A stretch of DNA of 42,518 bases, taken from positions 1-42,518 of the forward strand of contig JBBSVE010000005.1 of the NCBI GenBank assembly GCA_038233815.1. The letters run 5' to 3'. How positions within the stretch are numbered: the stretch's first letter is position 1; every line of letters begins with the position of its first letter. A program made the translations under genes and the position numbers. Under the pieces are notes generated by a model. That model made no database searches and was not told where the DNA came from. It saw nothing but the letters and a program-made list of their open reading frames with translations. Positions 25,585-32,860 of the stretch are shown piece by piece. This DNA is from JBBSVE01 sp038233815 (GTDB taxonomy: Bacteria > Pseudomonadota > Alphaproteobacteria > Rhodobacterales > Rhodobacteraceae).

Positions 25585-26609
25585 CGGTTCTCGACCTCTC
25601 CGGCGTCACCAAGTCGTTCGGCGGTGTGACCGCGGTGCGGGGCGTCGGCCTGCGGGTGGAACCGCAAAGCAGGACCGCCATCGTGGGGCCGTCAGGGTGC
25701 GGCAAGACCACGCTTATGCGCCTGATCGCGGGGTTCGAGGCGCCGGATGCAGGGCGGATCGCGCTCGGCGACAGGATGCTGGCCGACGCAACGGGCTCGC
25801 TTCCCGCGCACAAGCGGGGGATCGGGCTCGTGGCGCAAGACGGCGCGCTCTTTCCGCATCTGACCGTGGCGGAGAATATCGGTTTCGGCCTGCCCGCGTC
25901 CGACACGGGGCGCGAAGCGGCCATCGCGCGGCTGGCCGATTTCGTCGGCCTCTCGCACCGCGCCCTTCACCGCCATCCGCACGAGGTCTCTGGCGGGCAG
26001 CAGCAGCGCGTGGCCCTCGCCCGCGCGATGGCGCGAAAACCCGTGCTGATGCTGCTGGACGAGCCGTTCTCCTCGCTCGATACCGGACTTCGGATCGCGA
26101 CCTGCGGCGCGGTGATCGACCTTCTGACGGAAGCGCGCATTGCCTCCATCCTCGTGACCCACGATCAGGCGGAGGCGCTGGCCTACGGCGACCAGATCGC
26201 GGTCATGCACGAAGGCACGCTGACCCAGACCGGCGCGCCGCAGACGCTCTACCTGCACCCCAAGGACCGGCGGACGGCGGAGTTTCTGGGCGAGGCGGTG
26301 ATCCTGCGCGCCGCGGTCGCAGACGGAATTGCGCGCTGTTTGCTGGGCTCCATCTCCGCCAGCGGTCCGGCGGGGGAGCGGGAGATCATGCTGCGCCCCG
26401 AGCAGATCCGCCTCCGCCCCCCGGAAGGCGCCACGGCCGAGGTCATCGCCGTGGAGTTCCACGGCGCCACCAGCGTGGTCATCGTCGGCTTTTCGGATCC
26501 CGCCCGCCAGACGCTGCGATTGCGCCAGCCGTCCGTCCTCCTCCCCACACCCGGCGACCGCGTGGGGTTCGAGGTTATCGGTGCCGCGCACGGGCTGGAG
26601 GACGGCTGA
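25581..26609 (+). CDS. Ferric-iron ABC transporter ATP-binding protein (FbpC type)
   Basis: 342 aa. Walker A GPSGCGKTT, Q-loop QDGALFPH, signature VSGGQQQR, intact Walker B LMLLDEPFSSLD and H-loop THDQAEA appear in order. The C-terminal 100 residues form a TOBE-type regulatory domain (IMLRPEQIRLRP). The GTG start at 25581 overlaps the permease stop, so longer open readings upstream are shadows. It powers the transporter encoded by the two preceding genes. It ends two bases from the convergent glutaredoxin-MauE gene. Confidence 0.92.
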   Translation: MTVLDLSGVTKSFGGVTAVRGVGLRVEPQSRTAIVGPSGCGKTTLMRLIAGFEAPDAGRIALGDRMLADATGSLPAHKRGIGLVAQDGALFPHLTVAENIGFGLPASDTGREAAIARLADFVGLSHRALHRHPHEVSGGQQQRVALARAMARKPVLMLLDEPFSSLDTGLRIATCGAVIDLLTEARIASILVTHDQAEALAYGDQIAVMHEGTLTQTGAPQTLYLHPKDRRTAEFLGEAVILRAAVADGIARCLLGSISASGPAGEREIMLRPEQIRLRPPEGATAEVIAVEFHGATSVVIVGFSDPARQTLRLRQPSVLLPTPGDRVGFEVIGAAHGLEDG

Positions 26610-26611
26610 CG

Positions 26612-27430
26612 TCAGACCGCGAACCATTGCGCCAGCATCCACACCCCCATCGCCACCATGATGACGTTCTCCGTCAGGGAGATGGCGCCCAGCGGAACGT
26701 TCGAATCGCCGCCCACACAAGCGCATTTCAGCTCCCGCTTGTCGATGTAGACCGCCTTGATCACGCTGACCGCGCCGATGCCGCCGATGAAGAGGCTGAC
26801 CGGGGCCACGATCCAGACCAGCGGGCTCGCCGTGCCAATGAGGGCCATCATGCCGACGCCCGCGAACAGCTCCAGGAACGGATAGGCGTAGCCGTAGGGC
26901 ACATAGCGCCGGGCCAGCAGGTCGTAGCCCAGAAAGCCGTTCACGAAGCTCCCCACGTCCTGCAGCTTCTGGACCGCCAGCACGACCATCGAGATCGTGA
27001 AGAACCACTTGAGCAGCGTTAGGACCGGAAAGCCCTCATACAGGTTCAGGACCACCGCCAGCGCCATCAGCGCGGTGGCACCGAAGATCGCGATGATCGG
27101 GGTGTAGGTCGTATCGCCCTTGCCCAGAACCTTCAGGCTGAAGTGCTTCTTGAGGTCGGTGTAGCCGCCGATCCGCTCCCCGTCGATGAAGGTCTGGGGT
27201 GTGGTCTTGACGTCGTGCGCGGCCATGAAGGCATCGACCTCCGCCCGCGTGGTGAGCAGGGTGTCGCGGATCTCATACCCCTTGCGGTGCAGGAGAGAGC
27301 GGGACTTCAGCCCGAACGGACAGAGGTGGCCCGGCATCGCCATGCGGTAGAGCGACGCGGTCCTGGCTGCACCCTTGCTTTTCTGCCGCGCGATGTCGGG
27401 GCCGTCGATGTCTGTGGCGGTGGCCGTCAT
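26612..27430 (-). CDS. Glutaredoxin-MauE/DoxX fusion membrane protein
   Basis: 272 aa. Residues about 24-100 are a glutaredoxin domain with the active-site tetrad CPFG (Cys37), a single-cysteine form, and TTPQTFIDGERIGGY, the cis-proline and glutathione-binding region. From about residue 110 follow four or more transmembrane helices of the MauE/DoxX type, with a late CACVGGDSNVPLG segment typical of MauE-like proteins. The architecture suggests electron transfer from glutathione to or across the membrane. The start at 27430 has AAGGA seven bases upstream. The divergent CsoR gene and the shared operator suggest copper-responsive expression. Confidence 0.85.
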   Translation of the reverse strand: MTATATDIDGPDIARQKSKGAARTASLYRMAMPGHLCPFGLKSRSLLHRKGYEIRDTLLTTRAEVDAFMAAHDVKTTPQTFIDGERIGGYTDLKKHFSLKVLGKGDTTYTPIIAIFGATALMALAVVLNLYEGFPVLTLLKWFFTISMVVLAVQKLQDVGSFVNGFLGYDLLARRYVPYGYAYPFLELFAGVGMMALIGTASPLVWIVAPVSLFIGGIGAVSVIKAVYIDKRELKCACVGGDSNVPLGAISLTENVIMVAMGVWMLAQWFAV

Positions 27431-27473
27431 GGTCTGTCCTTTTCGATGAAACGGGTGTCATGTGGCGATATTC

Positions 27474-27515
27474 TATGGGTGGACATGCGATCCCATATAT
27501 ACCCCTCATGGGTAT
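27474..27515. promoter_or_regulatory. CsoR-like operator palindromes in the divergent region
   Basis: ATACCC-CTCAT-GGGTAT (27499-27515) is a 6-bp-arm palindrome that closely resembles copper-sensor CsoR operators with their TACCC/GGGTA halves. A second dyad, TATGGG (27474-27479) with CCCATA (27492-27497), lies next to it. Together they sit between the glutaredoxin-MauE gene (minus) and csoR (plus), where a repressor could block both promoters. Confidence 0.65.
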
Positions 27516-27552
27516 GTTCCAACCCCGCCGGGCACGATCCGAGGAGAAGCCG

Positions 27553-27825
27553 ATGAAACAGGACAGGCAACGCACGCTCGATCGGCTGGCCCGGCTGGAA
27601 GGACAGGTCCGCGGCATCGCGCGGATGGTGGAGGAGGACCGCTACTGCGTCGATATCCTGGCCCAGACCGCGGCGGTGCGGTCTGCGCTGAAGGCGGTGG
27701 AACGTCTGGTGCTGGAAAACCACGCGCACCACTGCGTCGAGGCCGCCATCGACAGCGGCGACCCCGAGGATCAGCGGGCGAAGTTCAAAGAGCTGATAGC
27801 ACTTCTCCAGAAGGCGCAGGGCTGA
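27553..27825 (+). CDS. csoR: CsoR-family copper-sensing repressor
   Basis: 90 aa, the usual all-helical size. Cys32, His57 and Cys61 reproduce the spacing (25 and 4) of the Cu(I) ligands Cys36, His61 and Cys65 of Mycobacterium CsoR, so a copper sensor is more likely than RcnR or FrmR. The start at 27553 follows GAGGAGAAG; the upstream in-frame ATGs would place the protein across its own operator. Cu(I) binding would release DNA and derepress the divergent gene. Its 3' end overlaps the convergent dabA gene by 41 bases. Confidence 0.88.
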   Translation: MKQDRQRTLDRLARLEGQVRGIARMVEEDRYCVDILAQTAAVRSALKAVERLVLENHAHHCVEAAIDSGDPEDQRAKFKELIALLQKAQG

Positions 27826-30202
27826 GGGGCGGAGCGGCCTCCCACGCCAGATCGCCCGCGTAGCGCTGGGCAAGCCGCCCCTCGCCATCCATCAGCATCA
27901 GGTGCATCCAGCCGTTGTCGAACAGCGCGCGCAGGTCCGGGTGACGGCCGAGGATCGCGCTCACCGCATCGGACGGGGCCTCCACGCAGACTGTCATGCG
28001 CAGGGGCTCGTGGGCGAAGGCAGCACCATCATGGACCGACTGCCACGGCAGGCCGGAGCGCAGGGTGCCGCCGTTGCCCTCCACCACGCCCAGACCGCCG
28101 GTGACATTGTGCAAGAGCTTGTTGCCCGCGCCGAACATCCCGGGCGCCACGACGGAGCCGTAATATTGCAGGCTGATCCAGCTTGCCACGACGACGGGAG
28201 CGGTCAGGATCAGCTCCAGCACCGCAAAGCCCTGGTCGCGGGTCCAATCGTAGTCGTGGAGGAACGCGCGCCCGCCCAGGGGCTTGCCCCGCGTGCGCAA
28301 GCGCGGGGCGGCGATGAAGGCGCTGCATCCGGCGAGCGCCCATTCAGGCCGCGTCTCCGCCCAGTCGGTGCTGCGGGCGGCGACCTGCGCGCCGGTATGC
28401 GCGCGGGGAAGCCGCAGCGCCCTTTCTGTCCGCGCGAGGCTGCCTGCGGCTGCGAGCCAGCCCCGCGTCCGATCAACGTCGGCGCGGGACGCGGAACCAT
28501 CCGCATCAAAGAGCGTCACCGTGTCGGTCATCGTATCGTGCAGCGCACCGACAAAGACCGTGTCACCCGGGATCGCGATGCCGTCCAGCGCCAGACCGTC
28601 CCGCACGTCCCGGTCGTTCAGCAGTCCCGCCAGAAGGCGGGCGCTCACGTCGCCCGCATGTCCACCGCAGGCCCCGCATTGCAGCCCGCTCGCGTGGGGG
28701 TTGTTCACCACACGCGCACCATGCCCCACCAAGAGCACGAGAGGCGCAAAGTCCTTCGTCAGCGACATCGCCCTGAGGATGGTGCCCGCCGCCGTGATCC
28801 GATCGGGCATAGCGAAGCCCTCGCCGAACCGGGGCCGGTGGGCATCTACGCCGCCCGCATGCGGCCGCCCCAGCGCATCGCGCAGAAGCTTGCCGACATA
28901 GACCGGCCCCGTCGCCTCCACGAAGGCAAAGGACGACACGGCAGCGAGCTTGAACCGGCCCCATGCCCGCGCGGCCCGTGCCGAGAGCCGCGCGTGACGG
29001 TCGCGGGCGATATCGTCCGGGCCTGTGGCGGAACTGTGCAGGCCGGGCGACAGCAGCACCGGCAGCCGCGTCTCCTCCACGTCGGACGCGAACGCGCGGT
29101 GCGCGACGGTGAGGCCGTAGAATCCGGCAAACCCCAGCGTCTCGATCCCGGAGTCGAGGCTTTCCAGCGCGCGGCGAAACACCTCGGAGCGTACGTCGAT
29201 GCAGAACGCGGCCTGCATCGCGGGGCGGCCCTGGGACGCGTCAGCGCCCGCGCCGGACAGGATGCGGGCGAGCGTGCGTTGCCCTGCCCGCTCCACCGCC
29301 TCCTGCAAAATGGTGGCCGTCAACTGTGCGGCGGTCGGGGCGGGCGGGCTTTCGTGCGCGCGGCACGCCTCCGCCCAGCGCGGAGCTATCTGGGCGGCGT
29401 AGCGGGCCAGCAGGGCCTGATCCCAGATCAGCCGGACGGTCAGCAAGTCGGTGACGGCAGGATCGGTCCCGCCGGCCAGCTCCGCCTGCCACAACCGATG
29501 GCGGCCGAGCTGCGACCAGCCGCCGAGACTCAGCAGAAGCTGGTGGAAATAGGTCTGGGATGCCTCCGGCGACACGCCCAGCGCATCGCAGGCCAAGGCC
29601 AGCGCGCTGCCCGCGCGGGGGGGAAGGGCCGCGACGGTCGCGGCAAACCCGGTCAGTCCCGCAATCTCCGGCGTAAGGTCACGCGCGGCAAAGGCTCGCC
29701 AGCCCGGATAGGCGCCGCCCCCCGGCGTGACCTGCCAAAGCGCCTGACCGCAGTCGAAATAACCCGCGGCCCACGCCCCGATCCGGTCCGCAATGAGCCC
29801 CGGCCAGTCGATGCCCGACGCCTCCGCCGCCAGATCCGCAACCGTGGGCAAGGGGCGCGGCGACGCGGCGGGACGCGCGGCCTGCGCCTTCAGCGCCGCG
29901 ATGTCGCCCGGCGCCCCCTCCGGCGCGCGGGCGAGCGCACCGGTCAGATCGGCGTCGGTGATCCGCCCCTCCTCCAGAGCCGCCAGATACCAGTCCGGCG
30001 GCATCGTGACGCGCAGGCCCGCGACCCGGTCCATCAGGGCCGCGACCTCCGCCAAGGATTGCCCGCCCTGGCCCAGAAACGGATTGACCGCCACCGAGGT
30101 CGCAAGCGGCCAGAGCGGCGGGATCGCACGGCCCGCCGCCTCCGACGCGGCCACAAGCTCGAGATGCGGGCCGGAAAAGCCGGCACGGGTATCCATCTTC
30201 AT
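27785..30202 (-). CDS. dabA: Inorganic-carbon accumulation protein DabA (DUF2309)
   Basis: 805 aa. DabA is the soluble, carbonic-anhydrase-like subunit of the DAB complex, which uses ion flow through DabB to trap CO2 as bicarbonate. Zinc-site residues are present: Cys334 and Asp336 in AFCIDVRSE, and His494 and Cys509 in VGHGARVVNNPHASGLQCG. The spacing (2 and 15) equals that of Cys351/Asp353 and His524/Cys539 of the characterised Halothiobacillus protein. The start overlaps the dabB stop (ATGA at 30199-30202). No carboxysome or RuBisCO genes lie nearby, so here it may supply bicarbonate for anaplerosis. Confidence 0.93.
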   Translation of the reverse strand: MKMDTRAGFSGPHLELVAASEAAGRAIPPLWPLATSVAVNPFLGQGGQSLAEVAALMDRVAGLRVTMPPDWYLAALEEGRITDADLTGALARAPEGAPGDIAALKAQAARPAASPRPLPTVADLAAEASGIDWPGLIADRIGAWAAGYFDCGQALWQVTPGGGAYPGWRAFAARDLTPEIAGLTGFAATVAALPPRAGSALALACDALGVSPEASQTYFHQLLLSLGGWSQLGRHRLWQAELAGGTDPAVTDLLTVRLIWDQALLARYAAQIAPRWAEACRAHESPPAPTAAQLTATILQEAVERAGQRTLARILSGAGADASQGRPAMQAAFCIDVRSEVFRRALESLDSGIETLGFAGFYGLTVAHRAFASDVEETRLPVLLSPGLHSSATGPDDIARDRHARLSARAARAWGRFKLAAVSSFAFVEATGPVYVGKLLRDALGRPHAGGVDAHRPRFGEGFAMPDRITAAGTILRAMSLTKDFAPLVLLVGHGARVVNNPHASGLQCGACGGHAGDVSARLLAGLLNDRDVRDGLALDGIAIPGDTVFVGALHDTMTDTVTLFDADGSASRADVDRTRGWLAAAGSLARTERALRLPRAHTGAQVAARSTDWAETRPEWALAGCSAFIAAPRLRTRGKPLGGRAFLHDYDWTRDQGFAVLELILTAPVVVASWISLQYYGSVVAPGMFGAGNKLLHNVTGGLGVVEGNGGTLRSGLPWQSVHDGAAFAHEPLRMTVCVEAPSDAVSAILGRHPDLRALFDNGWMHLMLMDGEGRLAQRYAGDLAWEAAPPLSPAPSGEVLSAL

Positions 30203-31785
30203 TGCGCTACTCCCGACTGCCGTTTGCCCATCGACCAGTTCGCGAGCAACCGATCCTCCACCGCGTTGATATAGAGACCGTTCGTCAGGTGGACCCGGAG
30301 GCCCTGCGCCGCCGGGTGATGCGACCAGAGCGGCAGCGTCGCCTGCGCCAGCGCCACCGCGCCGAAGCTGATGAGCGCCAACAGGATCAGCGCCCAGTCG
30401 AGCGCACCGGGCGCAGGCGTCGGCGGCAGCGTGCCCACCGTCAGCCCCTCCGCCCCCCGCTGCAGGGCGACGTAGGCTATCGTCGCCACCAGCGACAGGA
30501 CCGCCGTCCGCCGGGTCAGCGCGCGCGGTGCCGCGTCGGCCAGACCCTGCGCCAGAAGGTAGGCCACTCCGAAGATCAGGATCGCGCCCAGCGCCACCGC
30601 CTGCGGCGATTTTGTCGCAAACCCGAACAGCACGCCCGAACCGAGCCAGACCGCGCCATAGATCGCGATCGCCAGACCGAAGGCCCGCGCCACCGCCCAG
30701 AGATCAGGCACAGCCACCGGGCCGGGCCTGCGGATCGCGGCCACCCGTTCCACCGCACCGCCCGCCGACAGGAACGCATGCGCCTTATAGAGCGAGTGCG
30801 CGACGATATGCAGGAGTGCGAGCGGGAACAACGCCAGCCCGCATTGCAGGGTCATGAATCCCATCTGCGCCACCGTCGACCAGGCGAGCGAGACCTTGAC
30901 GCTCGGCTGCGTCAGCATCACCACCCCGCCGAAAAGTGCGGTAAACCCGCCGACGCCCACCAGCACCGCAAGCACCAGCGGCGAGAGCAGCATCACGTCG
31001 GCGAACCGGATCAGCAGAAACCCGCCACCGTTTACCACGCCCGCATGGAGGAGTGCCGAGACCGGGGTCGGCGCCTCCATCACCTCGGTCAGCCAGCCAT
31101 GGGTCGGAAACTGCGCCGACTTCAGCATTGCAGCCAGTGCCAACAGAGCCGCCGCAGCGACAGCGAGCCCGCCGCCCTGCCCCAGACGCGCGGCGGCCAG
31201 CATGGCGGAGATCTGCGTCGTGCCGTAGGTCGCGATCAGCAGCCCCGCCGTGGCGATCAGGGCCGCGTCGCCAACCCGCGCGGTCACGAACTTCTTGCGC
31301 GCCGCCCGCTGCGCCGGGATCCGATCGGGATAGAACAGCAGGAGCCGATTCAGGCACAGGCTCGTCGCGACCCAGGCACCCACAAACTGGATGACGTTGC
31401 CCGACACCACCAGCAACAGAACGGCGGCCAGCGTGCCCAGCAGCCAGACCGAAAAGACCGTCTGACGCGGCTCCCCGTCGAGGTAGGTCCGGGCATAGCG
31501 CGTGACGATCCAGCCGATGAAAGCCACCAGCACCAGCATCGTCACGCTCACCACGTCGAGCCGCGTGGAGAGCCCCACGCCCGCGATCCCCAGCAGCGGC
31601 CCGTCCCCCCGACCGGTCCCGGCCAGCACCGCAACCGATCCCGCCACCACCGCCAATGCGGCGAGTGTCGCACCCTCGGCGATCCGCGCCCCCGTCGCGG
31701 GCGGCAGACCACGCCACCCGTTCAGCAGAAGTGCTGCCCCGAGGAGAATGAGAGGCGCCAGAAGGGGCAATAGTTGGATCGGCAT
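30199..31785 (-). CDS. dabB: DabB, NuoL/MrpA-like cation-conducting membrane subunit
   Basis: 528 aa with about 13-14 transmembrane helices and the proton-conducting core of complex I and Mrp antiporters. Landmarks are FVGAWVATSLCLNRLLLF, a membrane-helix KSAQFPTHGWL lysine segment and LLHAGVVNGGGFLL. In the DAB system this subunit couples cation influx to CO2 hydration by DabA. It lies directly upstream of dabA with a 4-base overlap. The ATG at 31785 has GGAG upstream. Without dabA next door it would be taken for a NuoL homolog. Confidence 0.93.
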   Translation of the reverse strand: MPIQLLPLLAPLILLGAALLLNGWRGLPPATGARIAEGATLAALAVVAGSVAVLAGTGRGDGPLLGIAGVGLSTRLDVVSVTMLVLVAFIGWIVTRYARTYLDGEPRQTVFSVWLLGTLAAVLLLVVSGNVIQFVGAWVATSLCLNRLLLFYPDRIPAQRAARKKFVTARVGDAALIATAGLLIATYGTTQISAMLAAARLGQGGGLAVAAAALLALAAMLKSAQFPTHGWLTEVMEAPTPVSALLHAGVVNGGGFLLIRFADVMLLSPLVLAVLVGVGGFTALFGGVVMLTQPSVKVSLAWSTVAQMGFMTLQCGLALFPLALLHIVAHSLYKAHAFLSAGGAVERVAAIRRPGPVAVPDLWAVARAFGLAIAIYGAVWLGSGVLFGFATKSPQAVALGAILIFGVAYLLAQGLADAAPRALTRRTAVLSLVATIAYVALQRGAEGLTVGTLPPTPAPGALDWALILLALISFGAVALAQATLPLWSHHPAAQGLRVHLTNGLYINAVEDRLLANWSMGKRQSGVAQ

Positions 31786-31854
31786 GGGACACTCCGTCCG
31801 GGGTGGATGACAAGGACGGTCCTACACGGTCGACCCATTGCCGATAAATACATT

Positions 31855-31885
31855 GTTCGGCCGCAATCGTTCGCCTAAACCGAAC
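31855..31885. promoter_or_regulatory. Inverted repeat in the dabB/LysR divergent region
   Basis: GTTCGG (31855-31860) and CCGAAC (31880-31885) form a dyad, with a further GTTCGC at 31869. The region separates dabB from the LysR gene by 103 bases. LysR operators typically look like such interrupted dyads; the assignment is by position and symmetry only. Confidence 0.45.
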
Positions 31886-31888
31886 GAC

Positions 31889-32809
31889 ATGCCCGCCATC
31901 AACTTCAATCACCTGCGCTATTTCTGGGAGGTGGCCCATGACGGCAACCTCACCCGCACGGCGGCGCGGCTGAACCTGTCGCAATCGGCCATGTCGGTGC
32001 AGATCCGCAAGCTGGAGGACCGGCTGGGCCACGCGCTCTTCGAGCGGCGCGGGCGGCAGTTGCATCTGACCGAGGCGGGGCGGATCACGCTCGACCACGC
32101 CGACACGATCTTCGGCGCGGGGCGGGATCTGCTGGCGACGCTGGACCGCACCGGACGCCCGCGTCAGGTGCTGCGCGTGGGCGCGCTGGCCACGCTGTCG
32201 CGCAACTTCCAGATCGCGTTCCTGCGCCCGCTTCTGGGTCAGGCGGATGTGGAGCTGGTGCTGCGGTCCGGCACGTCGGTCGAACTGTTGCAGGCGCTGG
32301 AGACGCTCGGCCTCGACGTCGTGCTGACCAACCGCGTGCCGGCCTCCGACGCGATGTCGTCCTTCATCGCCCATCCGCTGTCAGTCCAGCCCGTGAGCCT
32401 GATCGGAACCCCGGCCCGGCTCGCCCGGGGAGAGAGCCTGCCCGACCTGCTGGTCGCGCACCCGATGATCGTACCCACCGCCGAAAGCCCAGTCCGCGTG
32501 GGGTTCGACACGCTTTGCGCACAGCTCGGCGTCGTTCCAGTGCTGGCGGCGGAGGTGGACGACATCGCGATGATGCGCCTTCTCGCGCGCGAAGACATCG
32601 GTCTCGCCATCCTGCCCCCCATCGCCGTCCGGGATGAATTACAGTCCGGCCTGCTGCGCGAATCACACCACCCGATCGGCCTGACGGAGAGTTTTCACGC
32701 CGTCACGGTCGCCCGCAAGTTCGCAAACCCGCTGCTGACCTCGCTTCTGGAGCGGTCGGCGGTGTCCGAGCGGTTGTCACGCGATCCGCCTGTCGGTGCG
32801 CCCACGTGA
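31889..32809 (+). CDS. LysR-family regulator, likely controlling dabBA
   Basis: 306 aa. The N-terminal HTH contains FNHLRYFWEVAHDGNLTRTA followed by LNLSQSAMSVQIRKLEDRLG and LFERRGRQLHLTEAG. It resembles the NhaR/CbbR-like LysR branch that opens with INFNHLRYFW. The rest is the effector-binding domain. The ATG at 31889 was chosen because the HTH begins right after it. Divergence from dabB suggests that it senses carbon, pH or ion status for the DAB genes (inference from context). Confidence 0.88.
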   Translation: MPAINFNHLRYFWEVAHDGNLTRTAARLNLSQSAMSVQIRKLEDRLGHALFERRGRQLHLTEAGRITLDHADTIFGAGRDLLATLDRTGRPRQVLRVGALATLSRNFQIAFLRPLLGQADVELVLRSGTSVELLQALETLGLDVVLTNRVPASDAMSSFIAHPLSVQPVSLIGTPARLARGESLPDLLVAHPMIVPTAESPVRVGFDTLCAQLGVVPVLAAEVDDIAMMRLLAREDIGLAILPPIAVRDELQSGLLRESHHPIGLTESFHAVTVARKFANPLLTSLLERSAVSERLSRDPPVGAPT

Positions 32810-32844
32810 AAGACCGGCCCGGGCGCATCCCCCGGGCCGGTCTT
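32810..32844. terminator. Bidirectional hairpin terminator
   Basis: A 14-bp perfect stem, AAGACCGGCCCGGG with its complement, closes a 7-base loop. It begins right at the LysR stop and lies 16 bases from the end of the convergent beta-helix gene. The A-rich and T-containing stem ends fit an intrinsic terminator used from both sides. Confidence 0.8.
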
Positions 32845-32860
32845 CGGGTCGCAACCCGTG

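Noticed and set aside
27902..30274. 790-codon open frame opposite dabA
   Set aside because: The composition is Arg/Gly/His-rich with no recognisable domain, while dabA has all its catalytic residues.
30199..31785. NuoL subunit of complex I or an Mrp antiporter gene
   Set aside because: It is coupled to dabA with a four-base overlap and has no nuo or mrp genes around it; the DabB assignment fits better.
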